From contig NZ_JAERSG010000002.1 in assembly GCF_016735675.1 (NCBI RefSeq), positions 248,001-312,000 on the forward strand: a stretch of DNA of 64,000 bases. The letters run 5' to 3'. The position numbers and the translations under genes were made by a program. Shown here one piece after another: positions 9,192 to 18,581 of the stretch; the stretch's first letter is position 1; each line of letters begins with the position of its first letter. A model generated the notes under the pieces. The model made no database searches. It saw only the letters and a program-made list of their open reading frames with translations, and was not told the origin of the DNA. The stretch comes from Nocardioides baculatus (GTDB taxonomy: Bacteria; Actinomycetota; Actinomycetes; Propionibacteriales; Nocardioidaceae).

Positions 9192-11414
9192 ATGACCGCT
9201 GACCAGCGCCGGACCAGGGCCACCACGGCCGACGAGCTCTGTCGTGAGGCGTACGCCGCCTCCGCAGGGCCCGCCGCCGGGGTGGCCCTGGTCGCGGTCG
9301 GCGGCTACGGGCGCGGCGAGCTCGCACCCCACTCCGACCTCGACGTGGTGCTCGTCCACGAGGACGACGTCGACCTGGGCGACCTCGGCAGCGCGCTCTG
9401 GTACCCCCTGTGGGACTCCGGGCGCCGGCTCGACCACTCGGTGCGCTCGATGGGGGAGGTCGTGGACGCCGCGGCCGACCTGCGGGTCGCGCTGGGGCTC
9501 CTCGACGTGCGCCACCTCGCGGGGGACCCCGGGCTGACGCTGCGGTTGCGCACCACGATGCTCGCCGACTGGCGCAGGCAGGCGCGCACGCGGCTGCCCG
9601 AGCTGAAGGCGATGACCCGCAAGCGGCACGACGTCACCGGAGAGCTGGCGCACGCCTCGGTGCCGGACGTGAAGGAGGCCGAGGGCGGCCTGCGCGACGC
9701 GGGCGTGCTCAAGGCGATCGAGGCGAGCTGGCTGGTCGACGCCTCCACGCCCGCGCTCGAGGCGGCGCGGCTGATGCTGCTCGACGTCCGCGACGAGGTG
9801 CAGGAGCTCGCCGGCCGGCCGAGCGACCGGATCGCGCCCGAGATGTGGGGGCCGCTGGCCGAGCGCCTCGACCTCCCGGACGCCGAGGCCGCGCAGCGCC
9901 ACGTGCGCTCCCTCGGCCGCCGGATCGCCCACCTGTCGCGCCTGGCGTGGCGACGTACGGACGCAGTGACCACGAGGGAGCGCGGCGAGAAGGGACGGCG
10001 TACGCCGGCGCTCGAGCGCATCGCGCCCGGCATCGCCCTCTCCCGCGGCGAGGTCGTGCTCGACGCCGGGACCAAGCCGGGCGACGATCCCACGCTCCTC
10101 CTGCGCGCGGCCGCCGAGGCCGCCTCGCGGGACGCGGTGCTGTCCCCGACCACCGCTGCGCGGCTCGTCCGCGAGGGCGCCCCGCTGCCGGTGCCGTGGC
10201 CCGCCGGCGCCCGTGACGCGCTCGTGCGGCTGCTGGCGAGCGGACCCGGCCTGCTGCCGATCTGGGAGACGCTCGACGAGATCGACGGGATCGAGACGTT
10301 CCTGCCCGAGTGGGAGCAGATCCGGCTCCTGCCGCACGCCTCGGCGATCCACCGCTTCACCGTCGACCGGCACGTCGTTGAGACCTGCGCCGAGGCGGGA
10401 GCGCTCATCCGCACGGTCCGACGGCCCGACCTGCTGCTCGTCGCCGCGCTGCTGCACGACATCGGCAAGGGCTCGCTGCACGACCACTCCGTCGCCGGGG
10501 AGCCGGTCGCGCGCAAGATCGTCGCGCGGATGGGCTTCACCGACCTCGACGCCGAGGTGGTCGCCTCCCTCGTCCGCTGGCACCTGCTCCTCGCCGACCT
10601 CGCCACGACGCGGGATCCCGACGATCCCGCCACGACCACCGAGCTCCTCACCCATGTCCCCGACGCCGCCAGCCTCGACCTGCTCCGCGCGCTCACCGAG
10701 GCCGATGCCCGCGCCACCTCGCCGCAGGCGTGGACCACGTGGCGTGCCTCGCTCGTCGACCGGCTGGTGCTGCGGGCCGACACCGTCCTCGGCGCGGAGG
10801 CGAGCCCGGTCCCGCCGGTGGAGGTGGTCCCCGTCCCGGACGTCGTACGGCGTGACCCGGAGGCCGTGTCGGTCTCGGTCGAGCCCCACGGCGTCGGCGC
10901 CACGGTCACGGTCATCGCCGCCGACCGGGTCGGGCTGCTCGCCGACGTCGCCGGCGGCCTCGCGGCCCTGCGGGTGCCCGTGCACGCGGCCCGCGCCTGG
11001 GCCCAGGTCGACGCCGAGGGGGAGTGGGGCGTCAGCTCGTGGGAGGTGCCCGACGCCTACCTCGACGCGACCAAGGTGCGCGACCGGATCCGCCGGGTCG
11101 TCGAGGGGAGCCAGCGGCTGCCCGACCTGCCCGCGCGGCCCGAGGGCGAGCTGCCGCCGATCGTCGAGGTCCGTCCCGACGCCTCCCGGACGTCCCTCGT
11201 GCTCGAGATCCGCACCTCCGACCGTCCGGGCGTCGTGCACCGCGTGCTCACCACGCTCGCCGGGCTCGGCCTGACGGTCGCGTCCGCGCACGTCTCGACG
11301 CTGGGACCGCAGGCCGTCGACGTCTTCTACGTCCAGGAGGACGGCGGCGTCCGGCCGACCGAGGAGCGTGCCGCGGCGGCCGCCCACGCCGTACGCACCG
11401 CGCTCGGCGGGTGA
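9192..11414 (+). CDS. glnD: PII nucleotidyltransferase / deadenylylase GlnD
   Basis: The 740-aa enzyme attaches and removes a nucleotide on GlnK. The N-terminal nucleotidyltransferase domain has GGYGRGEL at 37-44 and catalytic Asp49 and Asp51 (HSDLD). An HD hydrolase domain follows with LLHDIGKGS at about 421-429. Two ACT domains, the glutamine sensors, occupy roughly 560-740. It is shorter than the 890-aa E. coli protein mainly at the N-terminus, as in other actinobacteria. The ATG is 37 bp after glnK; the longer open frame upstream only shadows glnK. Confidence 0.94.
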   Translation: MTADQRRTRATTADELCREAYAASAGPAAGVALVAVGGYGRGELAPHSDLDVVLVHEDDVDLGDLGSALWYPLWDSGRRLDHSVRSMGEVVDAAADLRVALGLLDVRHLAGDPGLTLRLRTTMLADWRRQARTRLPELKAMTRKRHDVTGELAHASVPDVKEAEGGLRDAGVLKAIEASWLVDASTPALEAARLMLLDVRDEVQELAGRPSDRIAPEMWGPLAERLDLPDAEAAQRHVRSLGRRIAHLSRLAWRRTDAVTTRERGEKGRRTPALERIAPGIALSRGEVVLDAGTKPGDDPTLLLRAAAEAASRDAVLSPTTAARLVREGAPLPVPWPAGARDALVRLLASGPGLLPIWETLDEIDGIETFLPEWEQIRLLPHASAIHRFTVDRHVVETCAEAGALIRTVRRPDLLLVAALLHDIGKGSLHDHSVAGEPVARKIVARMGFTDLDAEVVASLVRWHLLLADLATTRDPDDPATTTELLTHVPDAASLDLLRALTEADARATSPQAWTTWRASLVDRLVLRADTVLGAEASPVPPVEVVPVPDVVRRDPEAVSVSVEPHGVGATVTVIAADRVGLLADVAGGLAALRVPVHAARAWAQVDAEGEWGVSSWEVPDAYLDATKVRDRIRRVVEGSQRLPDLPARPEGELPPIVEVRPDASRTSLVLEIRTSDRPGVVHRVLTTLAGLGLTVASAHVSTLGPQAVDVFYVQEDGGVRPTEERAAAAAHAVRTALGG

Positions 11415-11435
11415 GCCCGACGCGGGTCCGGCCGT

Positions 11436-11441
11436 TAGTCT
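11436..11441 (+). promoter_or_regulatory. Candidate -10 hexamer TAGTCT upstream of ffh
   Basis: TAGTCT lies 43 nt before the ffh GTG, so the transcript would carry a short leader of about 35-40 nt, unlike the leaderless genes nearby. Confidence 0.4.
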
Positions 11442-11484
11442 TGGCGCTCGTAACACCCACTGATGCGAGGGACTGACCCACACC

Positions 11485-13062
11485 GTGTTCGCCACACTCT
11501 CCGACCGCCTTGCCGACACCTTCAAGAACCTGCGGGGCAAGGGCCGGCTCTCCGAGGCCGACATCGACGCCACCGCGCGCGAGATCCGGATCGCGCTGCT
11601 CGAGGCGGACGTCGCGCTGCCCGTCGTCAAGGAGTTCGTCGGTGCGGTCAAGGAGCGGGCACGCTCCGAAGAGGTCAGCGGTGCCCTCAACCCGGCCCAG
11701 CAGATCATCAAGATCGTCCACGAGGAGCTCGTGACGATCCTCGGCGGCGAGACCCGCCGGCTGCGCTACGCCAAGAACGGCCCGACCGTCATCATGCTCG
11801 CCGGGCTCCAGGGCGCCGGCAAGACGACCCTGGCCGCCAAGCTCGCGCACTGGCTCAAGGAGCAGGACAAGACGCCGGTGCTCGTGGCGGCCGACCTCCA
11901 GCGGCCCAACGCCGTCCAGCAGCTCCAGGTCAACGGTGAGCGCGTCGGCGTGCCCGTCTTCGCCCCCGAGCCGGGCAACGGCACCGGGGACCCGGTCGAC
12001 GTGGCCCGCGCCTCGATCGAGGAGGCGAAGCGCAAGCTCTACGACGTCGTCATCATCGACACCGCCGGTCGCCTCGGTGTCGACCAGACCCTCATGCAGC
12101 AGGCCGCGGACATCCGCGACGCCGTGCAGCCCGACGAGGTGCTCTTCGTCGTCGACGCGATGATCGGCCAGGACGCGGTCACGACCGCCCAGGCCTTCCT
12201 CGACGGCGTCGGCTACGACGGCGTGGTGCTCACCAAGCTCGACGGCGACGCCCGCGGTGGCGCGGCCCTGTCGATCCGCTCGATCACCGGCAAGCCGGTC
12301 ATGTTCGCCTCCAGCGGCGAGAAGATGACCGACTTCGACCTGTTCCACCCCGACCGGATGGCCTCGCGCATCCTCGACATGGGCGACATGCTCACCCTCA
12401 TCGAGCAGGCCGAGAAGGCGTTCGACTCCGAGCAGGCCATGAAGGCCGCCGAGAAGCTCGGCACCAAGGGCGGCTTCACCCTGGAGGACTTCCTCCAGCA
12501 GATGATGCAGATCCGCAAGCTCGGCTCGATGACCAAGATCATGGGGATGCTGCCCGGGATGGGCCAGTTCCGCGACCAGCTCGAGAACTTCGACGAGCGC
12601 GAGATCGACCGCCTCCAGGCGATCATCCAGTCGATGACGCCCGCCGAGCGGGAGAACCCGAAGATCATCGACGGCTCGCGCCGGGCCCGCATCGCGAAGG
12701 GCTCGGGTCGTCAGGTCTCCGACGTCAACCAGCTCGTCGACCGCTTCTTCGAGGCGCGCAAGATGATGGAGTCGATGGCCAAGGGCGGCGGGATGCCGGG
12801 CATGCCCGGGATGCCTGGCCTGCCGGGCGGCGGCAAGCGCGCGGGCGCCAGGCAGGCTCCCCAGAACAAGGGCAAGAAGGCCAAGGGCAAGCGGGGCTCC
12901 GGCAACCCGGCCAAGGCCGCGCAGGAGGCGGCGGCTGCGAAGGCCGCGGCCGCGGAGAAGGCCGGCAACCCGTTCGGCGACCCGGGCGCGGGCGAGGTCG
13001 ACTACGAGAAGGCCGCCGAGCAGCTCAACCTGCCGAAGGACTTCTCGAAGTTCCTGAAGTGA
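11485..13062 (+). CDS. ffh: Signal recognition particle protein Ffh (SRP54)
   Basis: The 525-aa SRP GTPase binds hydrophobic signal sequences and 4.5S RNA, then docks on FtsY. The N domain is followed by the P-loop GLQGAGKTT at about 107-115, DTAGRLGVDQ and TKLDGDARGGAALS. The Met-rich M domain starts near residue 320 (MMQIRKLGSMTKIMGMLPGM). A Lys/Ala/Gly-rich tail of about 90 residues, typical of actinobacterial Ffh, ends with LPKDFSKFLK. The GTG start follows no strong ribosome binding site. Confidence 0.97.
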   Translation: MFATLSDRLADTFKNLRGKGRLSEADIDATAREIRIALLEADVALPVVKEFVGAVKERARSEEVSGALNPAQQIIKIVHEELVTILGGETRRLRYAKNGPTVIMLAGLQGAGKTTLAAKLAHWLKEQDKTPVLVAADLQRPNAVQQLQVNGERVGVPVFAPEPGNGTGDPVDVARASIEEAKRKLYDVVIIDTAGRLGVDQTLMQQAADIRDAVQPDEVLFVVDAMIGQDAVTTAQAFLDGVGYDGVVLTKLDGDARGGAALSIRSITGKPVMFASSGEKMTDFDLFHPDRMASRILDMGDMLTLIEQAEKAFDSEQAMKAAEKLGTKGGFTLEDFLQQMMQIRKLGSMTKIMGMLPGMGQFRDQLENFDEREIDRLQAIIQSMTPAERENPKIIDGSRRARIAKGSGRQVSDVNQLVDRFFEARKMMESMAKGGGMPGMPGMPGLPGGGKRAGARQAPQNKGKKAKGKRGSGNPAKAAQEAAAAKAAAAEKAGNPFGDPGAGEVDYEKAAEQLNLPKDFSKFLK

Positions 13063-13237
13063 GACACCCAGCCGTTCACGAGCGCAGCGAGTGACCGGCG
13101 TGGGGGCGGCCAGATTGAGCAAGTGACACGGCTGAGGAACGAAGCCGCACGAACGCGTCGAAATATCGCGTATCAATCGCCCCGGCAGGGGCTCCTTGCT
13201 GGTTGAGTGTGCAACCACGTCGATGAGGGGGAACCTG

Positions 13238-14467
13238 TTGAGCGAGCCGTACGACCTGTTGCTGGAGAAGTACGCCGCCCTCGTGGTGCGGGTGGGCGTG
13301 AACGTCCAGCCCGGCCAGGAGGTCGTCATCAACGCGCTCCCCGAGCAGGCCGACGCCGCTCGGGCCGTGGCCGCCGAGGCCTATCGCGTCGGGGCGTCGC
13401 GCGTGGTCGTCAACTACGACGACCCGTTCCTCCAGAAGGCCGCGGTCGAGCACGCCCCCGTGGAGATGCTCGGCAAGACGGCCGAGCACACGCTCGCCCA
13501 GGTGCGCGGCTGGGCCGACAGCAGGCCCGCGCTCATCAGCCTCTCCGGCAACCCGCACCCCACGCTCATGGAGGGCCTCGACCCGGCCCGCCTGGCGAAG
13601 TCCGTGCCGATCGACGTGATCCAGGAGGTCGCGCCGATCGTCACCACCAACAAGGTCGCCTGGACGGTCGTCGGCGCCCCGACCAAGGGGTGGGCCGACA
13701 GCGTCGGCGTGGCCGACGTCGCCCAGCTGTGGGACGCCGTCGCCGTCGCGATGCGCCTCGACCAGGCCGACCCGATCGCCGCGTGGCGCTCCCACGTGGA
13801 GAAGCTCAAGGCGCGCGCGGCGATCCTCAACGCGCACGGCTTCGACAAGATCCGCTACCGGGGTCCCGGCACCGACCTCACCCTCGGCCTGTCCGAGCGC
13901 TCGCGCTGGGTCGGCGGCTCGGTGGAGAACGACGCGGGCATCGAGTTCGTCCCCAACATGCCGACCGAGGAGGTCTTCGTCTCCCCGGACTGGCGTCGTG
14001 CCGAGGGCTTCGTCCGCACCTCCGCACCGTTCTTCCTCAACACGATGGGCGCGCTCGTCGAGGGGCTCGAGATCGAGATCAGCGACGGCACGATCACCGG
14101 CGCGAAGGCCGAGCGCGGCGAGGAGGCCGTGCAGGCCCAGTTCGAGATGATCCCGCGCTCCCGGCACCTCGGCGAGGTCGCGATCGTCGACGCCGACTCG
14201 GCCGTCGCGCGCACCAACCTCGTCTACAAGGACATGCTCTTCGACGAGAACGTCGGGTCCCACGTCGCCTGGGGGATGGGCTACACGGTCGGCATGGACG
14301 GCTCGCTCGACCTCACGCCCGAGCAACGCATCGGTGAGGGCCTCAACCAGTCCGACACCCACGTCGACATCGTGATCGGCAGCCCCGAGGTGCAGATCGA
14401 CGGGATCCACGCCGACGGCTCGGTGGTCGCGGTGACCCGCGGCAACGAGTTCGTCCTGACCGACTAG
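13238..14467 (+). CDS. M29-family aminopeptidase (aminopeptidase T-like)
   Basis: The 409-aa product belongs to the thermophilic-aminopeptidase-type metallopeptidases (M29). It has the N-terminal SEPYDLLLEKYAALVVRVGV segment, GTDLTLGL, the metal-site region around NMPTEEVFVSP, and a C-terminal EGLNQSDTHVDIVIGS stretch with conserved His and Asp. It should release N-terminal residues from cytoplasmic peptides using two divalent metals. I chose the TTG at 13238 because AGGGGG lies 6 nt upstream; ATG 13223 and TTG 13196 are in-frame alternatives with poorer sites. Confidence 0.88.
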   Translation: MSEPYDLLLEKYAALVVRVGVNVQPGQEVVINALPEQADAARAVAAEAYRVGASRVVVNYDDPFLQKAAVEHAPVEMLGKTAEHTLAQVRGWADSRPALISLSGNPHPTLMEGLDPARLAKSVPIDVIQEVAPIVTTNKVAWTVVGAPTKGWADSVGVADVAQLWDAVAVAMRLDQADPIAAWRSHVEKLKARAAILNAHGFDKIRYRGPGTDLTLGLSERSRWVGGSVENDAGIEFVPNMPTEEVFVSPDWRRAEGFVRTSAPFFLNTMGALVEGLEIEISDGTITGAKAERGEEAVQAQFEMIPRSRHLGEVAIVDADSAVARTNLVYKDMLFDENVGSHVAWGMGYTVGMDGSLDLTPEQRIGEGLNQSDTHVDIVIGSPEVQIDGIHADGSVVAVTRGNEFVLTD

Positions 14468-14490
14468 GACCGGACTGACACACTCCTCGG

Positions 14491-14853
14491 GTGCCTTCGG
14501 TCCTCGTCGTCGACGGAGCCAACGTCGTCGGATCCGTCCCCGACGGGTGGTGGAAGGACCGCGCGGGCGCGGCCCGGCGCCTCCACGAGCGGCTGCTCGT
14601 CGCCGACACGTCCTACGACGAGATCGTGCTGGTGCTCGAGGGGCAGGCCAAGGGCGGCGTTCGCGCCGGGCGCGACAGCCACGTCACGACGGTGCACGCC
14701 GCACGCGACGGCGACGCCGAGATCCGTGCGCAGGCCCAGCGGGCAGCCGAGCGCGGGGCACTGGTGACGGTGGTGACCGCCGACCGGATGCTCGCCGCCA
14801 ACGTCTCACCGGCACAGGTGCTCAGCCCGTCCTGGCTGCTCGACCGCGTCTGA
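14491..14853 (+). CDS. NYN/PIN-like domain protein (YacP-like), probable ribonuclease
   Basis: The 120-aa protein has the NYN fold pattern: LVVDGANVVGS at the first acidic site, the central DEIVLVLEG and a final VTADRMLA acidic motif. These three Asp/Glu positions form a metal-dependent nuclease site in the PIN/NYN group. It is probably an RNA-processing factor like B. subtilis Rae1/YacP, but shorter. The GTG is preceded by CACACT at 6 nt, a weak leaderless match. A strong hairpin terminator follows the stop. Confidence 0.72.
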   Translation: MPSVLVVDGANVVGSVPDGWWKDRAGAARRLHERLLVADTSYDEIVLVLEGQAKGGVRAGRDSHVTTVHAARDGDAEIRAQAQRAAERGALVTVVTADRMLAANVSPAQVLSPSWLLDRV

Positions 14854-14870
14854 CCCGGCCCGACACGGCA

Positions 14871-14898
14871 GTGGCGCCACCCCCGAGGGTGGCGCCAC
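14871..14898. terminator. Bidirectional hairpin terminator
   Basis: A perfect 12-bp stem (GTGGCGCCACCC and its complement) with a 4-nt loop lies between the convergent NYN gene and the secreted-protein gene. No T-tract follows, which is usual in GC-rich actinobacteria. Confidence 0.75.
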
Positions 14899-14928
14899 CA
14901 TGTCGTGCGTCGTGCTGTTCGTGCTCGC

Positions 14929-15558
14929 TCAGATACCCAGGCCCAGTGCGGCGAGGATCTGGTTGAGCAGGTTGGTCAGCTGACCCAGCAGACCGGCGAG
15001 CGGGCTGCCGTCGAGCAGGCCGGCGACGGCGCAGAGCAGGTTGCCGAGGAGCTGGCCGGCACCCGCGACCGCGACGATGTCGAGCACCACGCGCTGCAGG
15101 CTGACCTGCAGGCCGAGGACGTTGAGGTCCAGCGGGCCGAGCACGAGGTTGAGGATGTCGCACGCGGCCACCCGGCCGGCGGTGCGTGCGTCGGTGGCCG
15201 ACTGACCGTTGATCTTCTTGACCGGCATCTTCTTGATCCCGGAGAACGTCGACTTCGAGCCGTCCGGGTGGGTGATCTTGCCCTCGAGGAAGCCCTTGGC
15301 GTAGAGCACGCCGTCACGCTGGACGAAGCGGGTGGGCGTGAACGACCCGGTGACCTTGCCACCGTCGGAGGCCTTGCCGACGACGGTGCTGGTGATCTTG
15401 CCGGCGTCGGACTTGCCGACCACCGAGCGTGCGGACGTACGGTCCGGGGTTGCCGCGGACGCGGACCCGATGCTGACCGAGGCGAGGCCGAGGGCCATCA
15501 CGAGGGCGAGGACGCCAGTGGAGAGCGCCGTGGAGAAGCGAGATGTCTTCGTCTGCAT
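14929..15558 (-). CDS. Secreted hydrophobic protein of unknown function
   Basis: The 209-aa protein begins with a clear signal peptide (LSTGVLALVMALGLASVSIG, cleavage near ASA-A at about 36). A charged middle domain follows, then a C-terminal half rich in Leu, Gly and Asn with repeated LLGNLL / LLGQLTNLLNQ patterns and two cysteines that could form a disulfide. Proteins of this style are frequent in actinobacteria but uncharacterised as far as I know. GGAGGT precedes the ATG by about 5 nt. Cell-surface or extracellular location is inferred. Confidence 0.75.
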   Translation of the reverse strand: MQTKTSRFSTALSTGVLALVMALGLASVSIGSASAATPDRTSARSVVGKSDAGKITSTVVGKASDGGKVTGSFTPTRFVQRDGVLYAKGFLEGKITHPDGSKSTFSGIKKMPVKKINGQSATDARTAGRVAACDILNLVLGPLDLNVLGLQVSLQRVVLDIVAVAGAGQLLGNLLCAVAGLLDGSPLAGLLGQLTNLLNQILAALGLGI

Positions 15559-15713
15559 GTCTTACCTCCCTAAGACGATGCCCGTCGCAACGCGGCTGTA
15601 GCCGTGTCGTCGGATGGCCGAACCTCCCAGGTCGGGGCGGCTCACGCCCCGGGCATCCGGTTGAACGTAAGTGGTCTAGCCCAGGTCACCTACACCCCCA
15701 CGGATGGACGCCC

Positions 15714-15719
15714 TAGGGT
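15714..15719 (+). promoter_or_regulatory. -10 hexamer TAGGGT, leaderless promoter of the amidohydrolase
   Basis: TAGGGT ends 7 nt before the ATG at 15727, with no ribosome binding site between. Confidence 0.55.
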
Positions 15720-15726
15720 CGGGGCC

Positions 15727-16806
15727 ATGGCAGCGCAGCGATACCGCGGACCAGTCCTCCCTGAGGGTGAGAGCCGGGACCTGTACGTCGTCGACGGCCG
15801 GATCACCTACGAGCCGCAGGCCGGTGCGGACACCGTCGCCGAGGGCTGGGTCGTGCCCGGTCTGGTCGACGCCCACTGCCACCTCGGCCTCGACGACGAC
15901 GGCGCCGTCGACCGCGACGCGACCGAGCAGCAGGCCATCGACGACCGCGACGCGGGAGCGCTGCTGATCCGCGACGCCGGGTCGGCCGCCGACACGCGCT
16001 GGGTCCACGAGCGCGACGACCTGCCGCGGCTGGTCCGCTGCGGGCGCCACATCGCGGCCACCAAGCGCTACATCCGCGGCTACGCCCACGAGGTGGAGCC
16101 CGCCGACCTGGCGACGTACGCCGCCCGGGAGGCCCGCAACGGCGACGGCTGGATCAAGCTCGTGGGCGACTGGATCTCCCGTGAGGAGGGCGACCTCGCG
16201 CCGTCGTTCCCCGCCGAGGCCTTCGCCGACGCGATCGCGGCCGCCCACGCCGAGGGCGCGAAGGTCACCGCGCACTGCTTCGGGAACGGTGTGCTGCCCG
16301 GCCTGATCGAGGCCGGGATCGACTGCATCGAGCACGGCACCGGCCTCACCGAGGACCTGATCGACGCGATGGTCGCGCGCGGCACGCGCCTCGTGCCGAC
16401 GGTCATGCAGCTCGACAAGTTCCCCGAGCACGCGGCCGCGGGCGGTCAGAAGTTCCCGGACTACGCCGCGACGATGACCGACCTCTACGCCCGGATGCCG
16501 GCCACGATCATGGCGGCCTACGAGGCCGGGGTGCCGATCTACGCCGGCTCGGACGGCGGCGGCATCAGCCGCCACGGCAACATCGCCGGCGAGATCGAGG
16601 CCCTCGTGCGGATCGGCATGCCCGCCCACGACGCGCTGGGTGCCGCCAGCTGGCGGGCGCGGGAGTGGCTGGGCGTCGACGGGCTCGAGGAGGGCGCGTC
16701 GGCGGACTTCGTCGTCTACGACCGCAACCCGGTGGAGGACCTCTCCGTGCTCCGTACGCCGACGGTGGTCGTGCTGCGTGGAGCGGCGGTCAGTCGAGGT
16801 CGATGA
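15727..16806 (+). CDS. Amidohydrolase-family metal-dependent hydrolase
   Basis: The 359-aa TIM-barrel enzyme has the metal motif VDAHCHLGLDD (HxH), KVTAHCFGNG and IEHGTGL for later metal histidines, and SDGGGISRHGN supplying the catalytic Asp. An N-terminal small beta domain and a C-terminal ADFVVYDRNP strand complete the imidazolonepropionase-like architecture. It hydrolyses an amide or imine bond in a small molecule; the substrate is unknown. The 3' end overlaps the convergent VanW gene by 17 bp. Confidence 0.85.
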   Translation: MAAQRYRGPVLPEGESRDLYVVDGRITYEPQAGADTVAEGWVVPGLVDAHCHLGLDDDGAVDRDATEQQAIDDRDAGALLIRDAGSAADTRWVHERDDLPRLVRCGRHIAATKRYIRGYAHEVEPADLATYAAREARNGDGWIKLVGDWISREEGDLAPSFPAEAFADAIAAAHAEGAKVTAHCFGNGVLPGLIEAGIDCIEHGTGLTEDLIDAMVARGTRLVPTVMQLDKFPEHAAAGGQKFPDYAATMTDLYARMPATIMAAYEAGVPIYAGSDGGGISRHGNIAGEIEALVRIGMPAHDALGAASWRAREWLGVDGLEEGASADFVVYDRNPVEDLSVLRTPTVVVLRGAAVSRGR

Positions 16807-17773
16807 CCTCGACGTCCGGGCCGGGCTCGTAGACCACGAGGGCGCAGTTGCTCTTGACCAGCTCCTCGCCGACCTGGTCGCCGGTGCGACGGTCGACGAC
16901 GCGACGCCAGATCTGGTTGCGCCGGTAGACCCGCCCGTCGTGACGCAGGAACTGCTCGTCGCGCGCCTCGACCTTCCACGAGTGCCCCGGGCGGACGTCG
17001 GTGCGCAGCTGGCCGTGGAGGTAGCGGTCGCCCAGCCAGGCGCGGAGCTGGAACGGACGGTCGGTGTCGTTGCGCACGACCAGGTCGACGTAGTTGTAGA
17101 CGATCGAGCAGCCCACGCCCCACGGCAGCACCCGGCCCTTGTCGGGGAACGGGTCGAAGGAGTGCTCCGAGCGCTCGACCACGGTCAGCGGCGAGTGGAG
17201 GACCATCCAGTGCACGAGGTTGGCGAGCTGGCAGATCCCGCCGCCGACGCCCGCCTCCGCCGACCCGTTGGACAGCTTCATCCCGTCGACGTACTCCTTG
17301 CGGCGCGTGCAGTTGCCCACGACCCGGTTGAAGGAGAACGTCTCGCCCGGCGCGATCACGATGCCGTCGACGCGCGACGCCGCGAGCCGGAGGTTGGTGA
17401 CCTTGTTGTGCTGGAGGTGCATCTGGTCCGCGTCGAGCTCGCGCAGCAGCAGCGACCCGTGCTGCTTGAGGCGCACCGGGAGGTCGTGGTCGTCGCGTCG
17501 GCGCGCCCACACGATGCGGCCCGACCACGTGTCCCGCACCCACTGCGTACGCCGTCGGGTGCGGTGCACTGCCATCGCGGCGGGCAGCAGCCAGGGGTGG
17601 CGCTGCGTCAGGCGCGGGGGAGCGGTGAGGCGGGCCGGCAGCGCGAGCGGCTCCAGCCCGTCGACCGGGTGCACGTGGGTCACGATGGGGAGACGCGCCG
17701 GCGACGCCGTTCGTTGCGTCCCGCCGGAAACCGATGTGTGGCGCGGTGCGACGCCCGCTGAGGATGGCTCCAT
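16790..17773 (-). CDS. VanW-family protein
   Basis: The 327-aa product carries the VanW core (PF04294) with GETFSFNRVVG, the GGGICQLANLVHWM segment and IVYNYVDLVVRNDTDRPFQL. VanW is found in some vancomycin-resistance clusters and in many surface proteins, but its biochemical role is not established. No signal peptide is evident with this start. The ATG shares its bases with the ATG of the divergent GNAT gene. A GTG near 17683 is an alternative start that would free space for a promoter. Confidence 0.82.
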   Translation of the reverse strand: MEPSSAGVAPRHTSVSGGTQRTASPARLPIVTHVHPVDGLEPLALPARLTAPPRLTQRHPWLLPAAMAVHRTRRRTQWVRDTWSGRIVWARRRDDHDLPVRLKQHGSLLLRELDADQMHLQHNKVTNLRLAASRVDGIVIAPGETFSFNRVVGNCTRRKEYVDGMKLSNGSAEAGVGGGICQLANLVHWMVLHSPLTVVERSEHSFDPFPDKGRVLPWGVGCSIVYNYVDLVVRNDTDRPFQLRAWLGDRYLHGQLRTDVRPGHSWKVEARDEQFLRHDGRVYRRNQIWRRVVDRRTGDQVGEELVKSNCALVVYEPGPDVEVIDLD

Positions 17774-18419
17774 GAGCTCCGTCGTCGACCGCTACCCGCC
17801 CTTCGGCCTGCACGTCGTGGCGGGCTCCCTGGAGCTGCGCGGGCTGACCGACGAGCTCCTGCTCGAGCTGTGCGACCTCGCCGAGCGCGGCATCCACGCC
17901 CCCGACGCCATGCCCTTCTACTTCCCGTGGTCGACGGCGCCGGTCGGCGAGCTGGGCCGCAACACGGCGGCGTACCACTGGGGCAAGCGCTCGACCTTCA
18001 CGCCGGACGACTTCTGCCTCGACCTCGCGGTCCTGCTCGACGGTGAGGTGATCGGCTGCCAGGGCGTCGCGGCGAAGAACTTCCCGGTCACCCGGACCGG
18101 GGAGACCGGTTCGTGGCTCGGGCGCGAGTTCCAGGGCCGCGGCCTCGGCACCGCGATGCGTCAGGTGTTCTGCGAGCTGCTCTTCGACCACCTCGGCTTC
18201 GAGGAGATCACCTCCGCGGCGTTCCTCGACAACCCCGCCTCGCTCGGCGTCTCGCGCAAGGTCGGCTACCAGCCCACGGTGGTCAACCGGATCAAGCGCC
18301 AGGGCGCGCTCGCGCTCAACCAGGGCCTGGCGCTCACCCCCGAGTCCCTCGTGCGCAGCGACGTGCCGGTCGAGGTCACCGGCGCCGAGGCCGTGCGCAC
18401 GTTCATCGGGCTCGGCTGA
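17772..18419 (+). CDS. GNAT-family N-acetyltransferase
   Basis: The 215-aa protein has the GNAT fold typical of ribosomal-protein or small-molecule acetyltransferases. The acetyl-CoA-binding motif A is ETGSWLGREFQGRGLGTAMR (QGRGLG), followed by the SAAFLDNPASLGVSRKVGYQ motif B. A GAGGATGG site precedes the ATG. The start codon overlaps the divergent vanW start by two bases. The gene ends just before the rpsP promoter. The substrate is unknown. Confidence 0.85.
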   Translation: MSSVVDRYPPFGLHVVAGSLELRGLTDELLLELCDLAERGIHAPDAMPFYFPWSTAPVGELGRNTAAYHWGKRSTFTPDDFCLDLAVLLDGEVIGCQGVAAKNFPVTRTGETGSWLGREFQGRGLGTAMRQVFCELLFDHLGFEEITSAAFLDNPASLGVSRKVGYQPTVVNRIKRQGALALNQGLALTPESLVRSDVPVEVTGAEAVRTFIGLG

Positions 18420-18450
18420 TTGGTGGCTCGCGGCACCTGTCTGGCAGAAT
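18420..18450 (+). promoter_or_regulatory. rpsP operon promoter and start of its leader
   Basis: CAGAAT at 18445-18450 is the likely -10, with TTGGTG at 18420 as a loose -35. The surrounding CTGGCAGAATCT nearly repeats the rplS promoter (CTGGCAGACTCT at 21363-21374), which suggests joint control of these ribosomal-protein genes. The leader from about 18457 to 18581 is some 125 nt long. Confidence 0.5.
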
Positions 18451-18581
18451 CTCTCCTCGAGTCCTGCGCGTCCGGCCCCTCTCATCCGAGCGACGCAGCG
18501 CCCATCGATCGACCGGACCCGGTGTGCCCCACCTGGCGAGGGTCGCTCAACCACGACAATTCCTGAGGAGACACCACAAAC

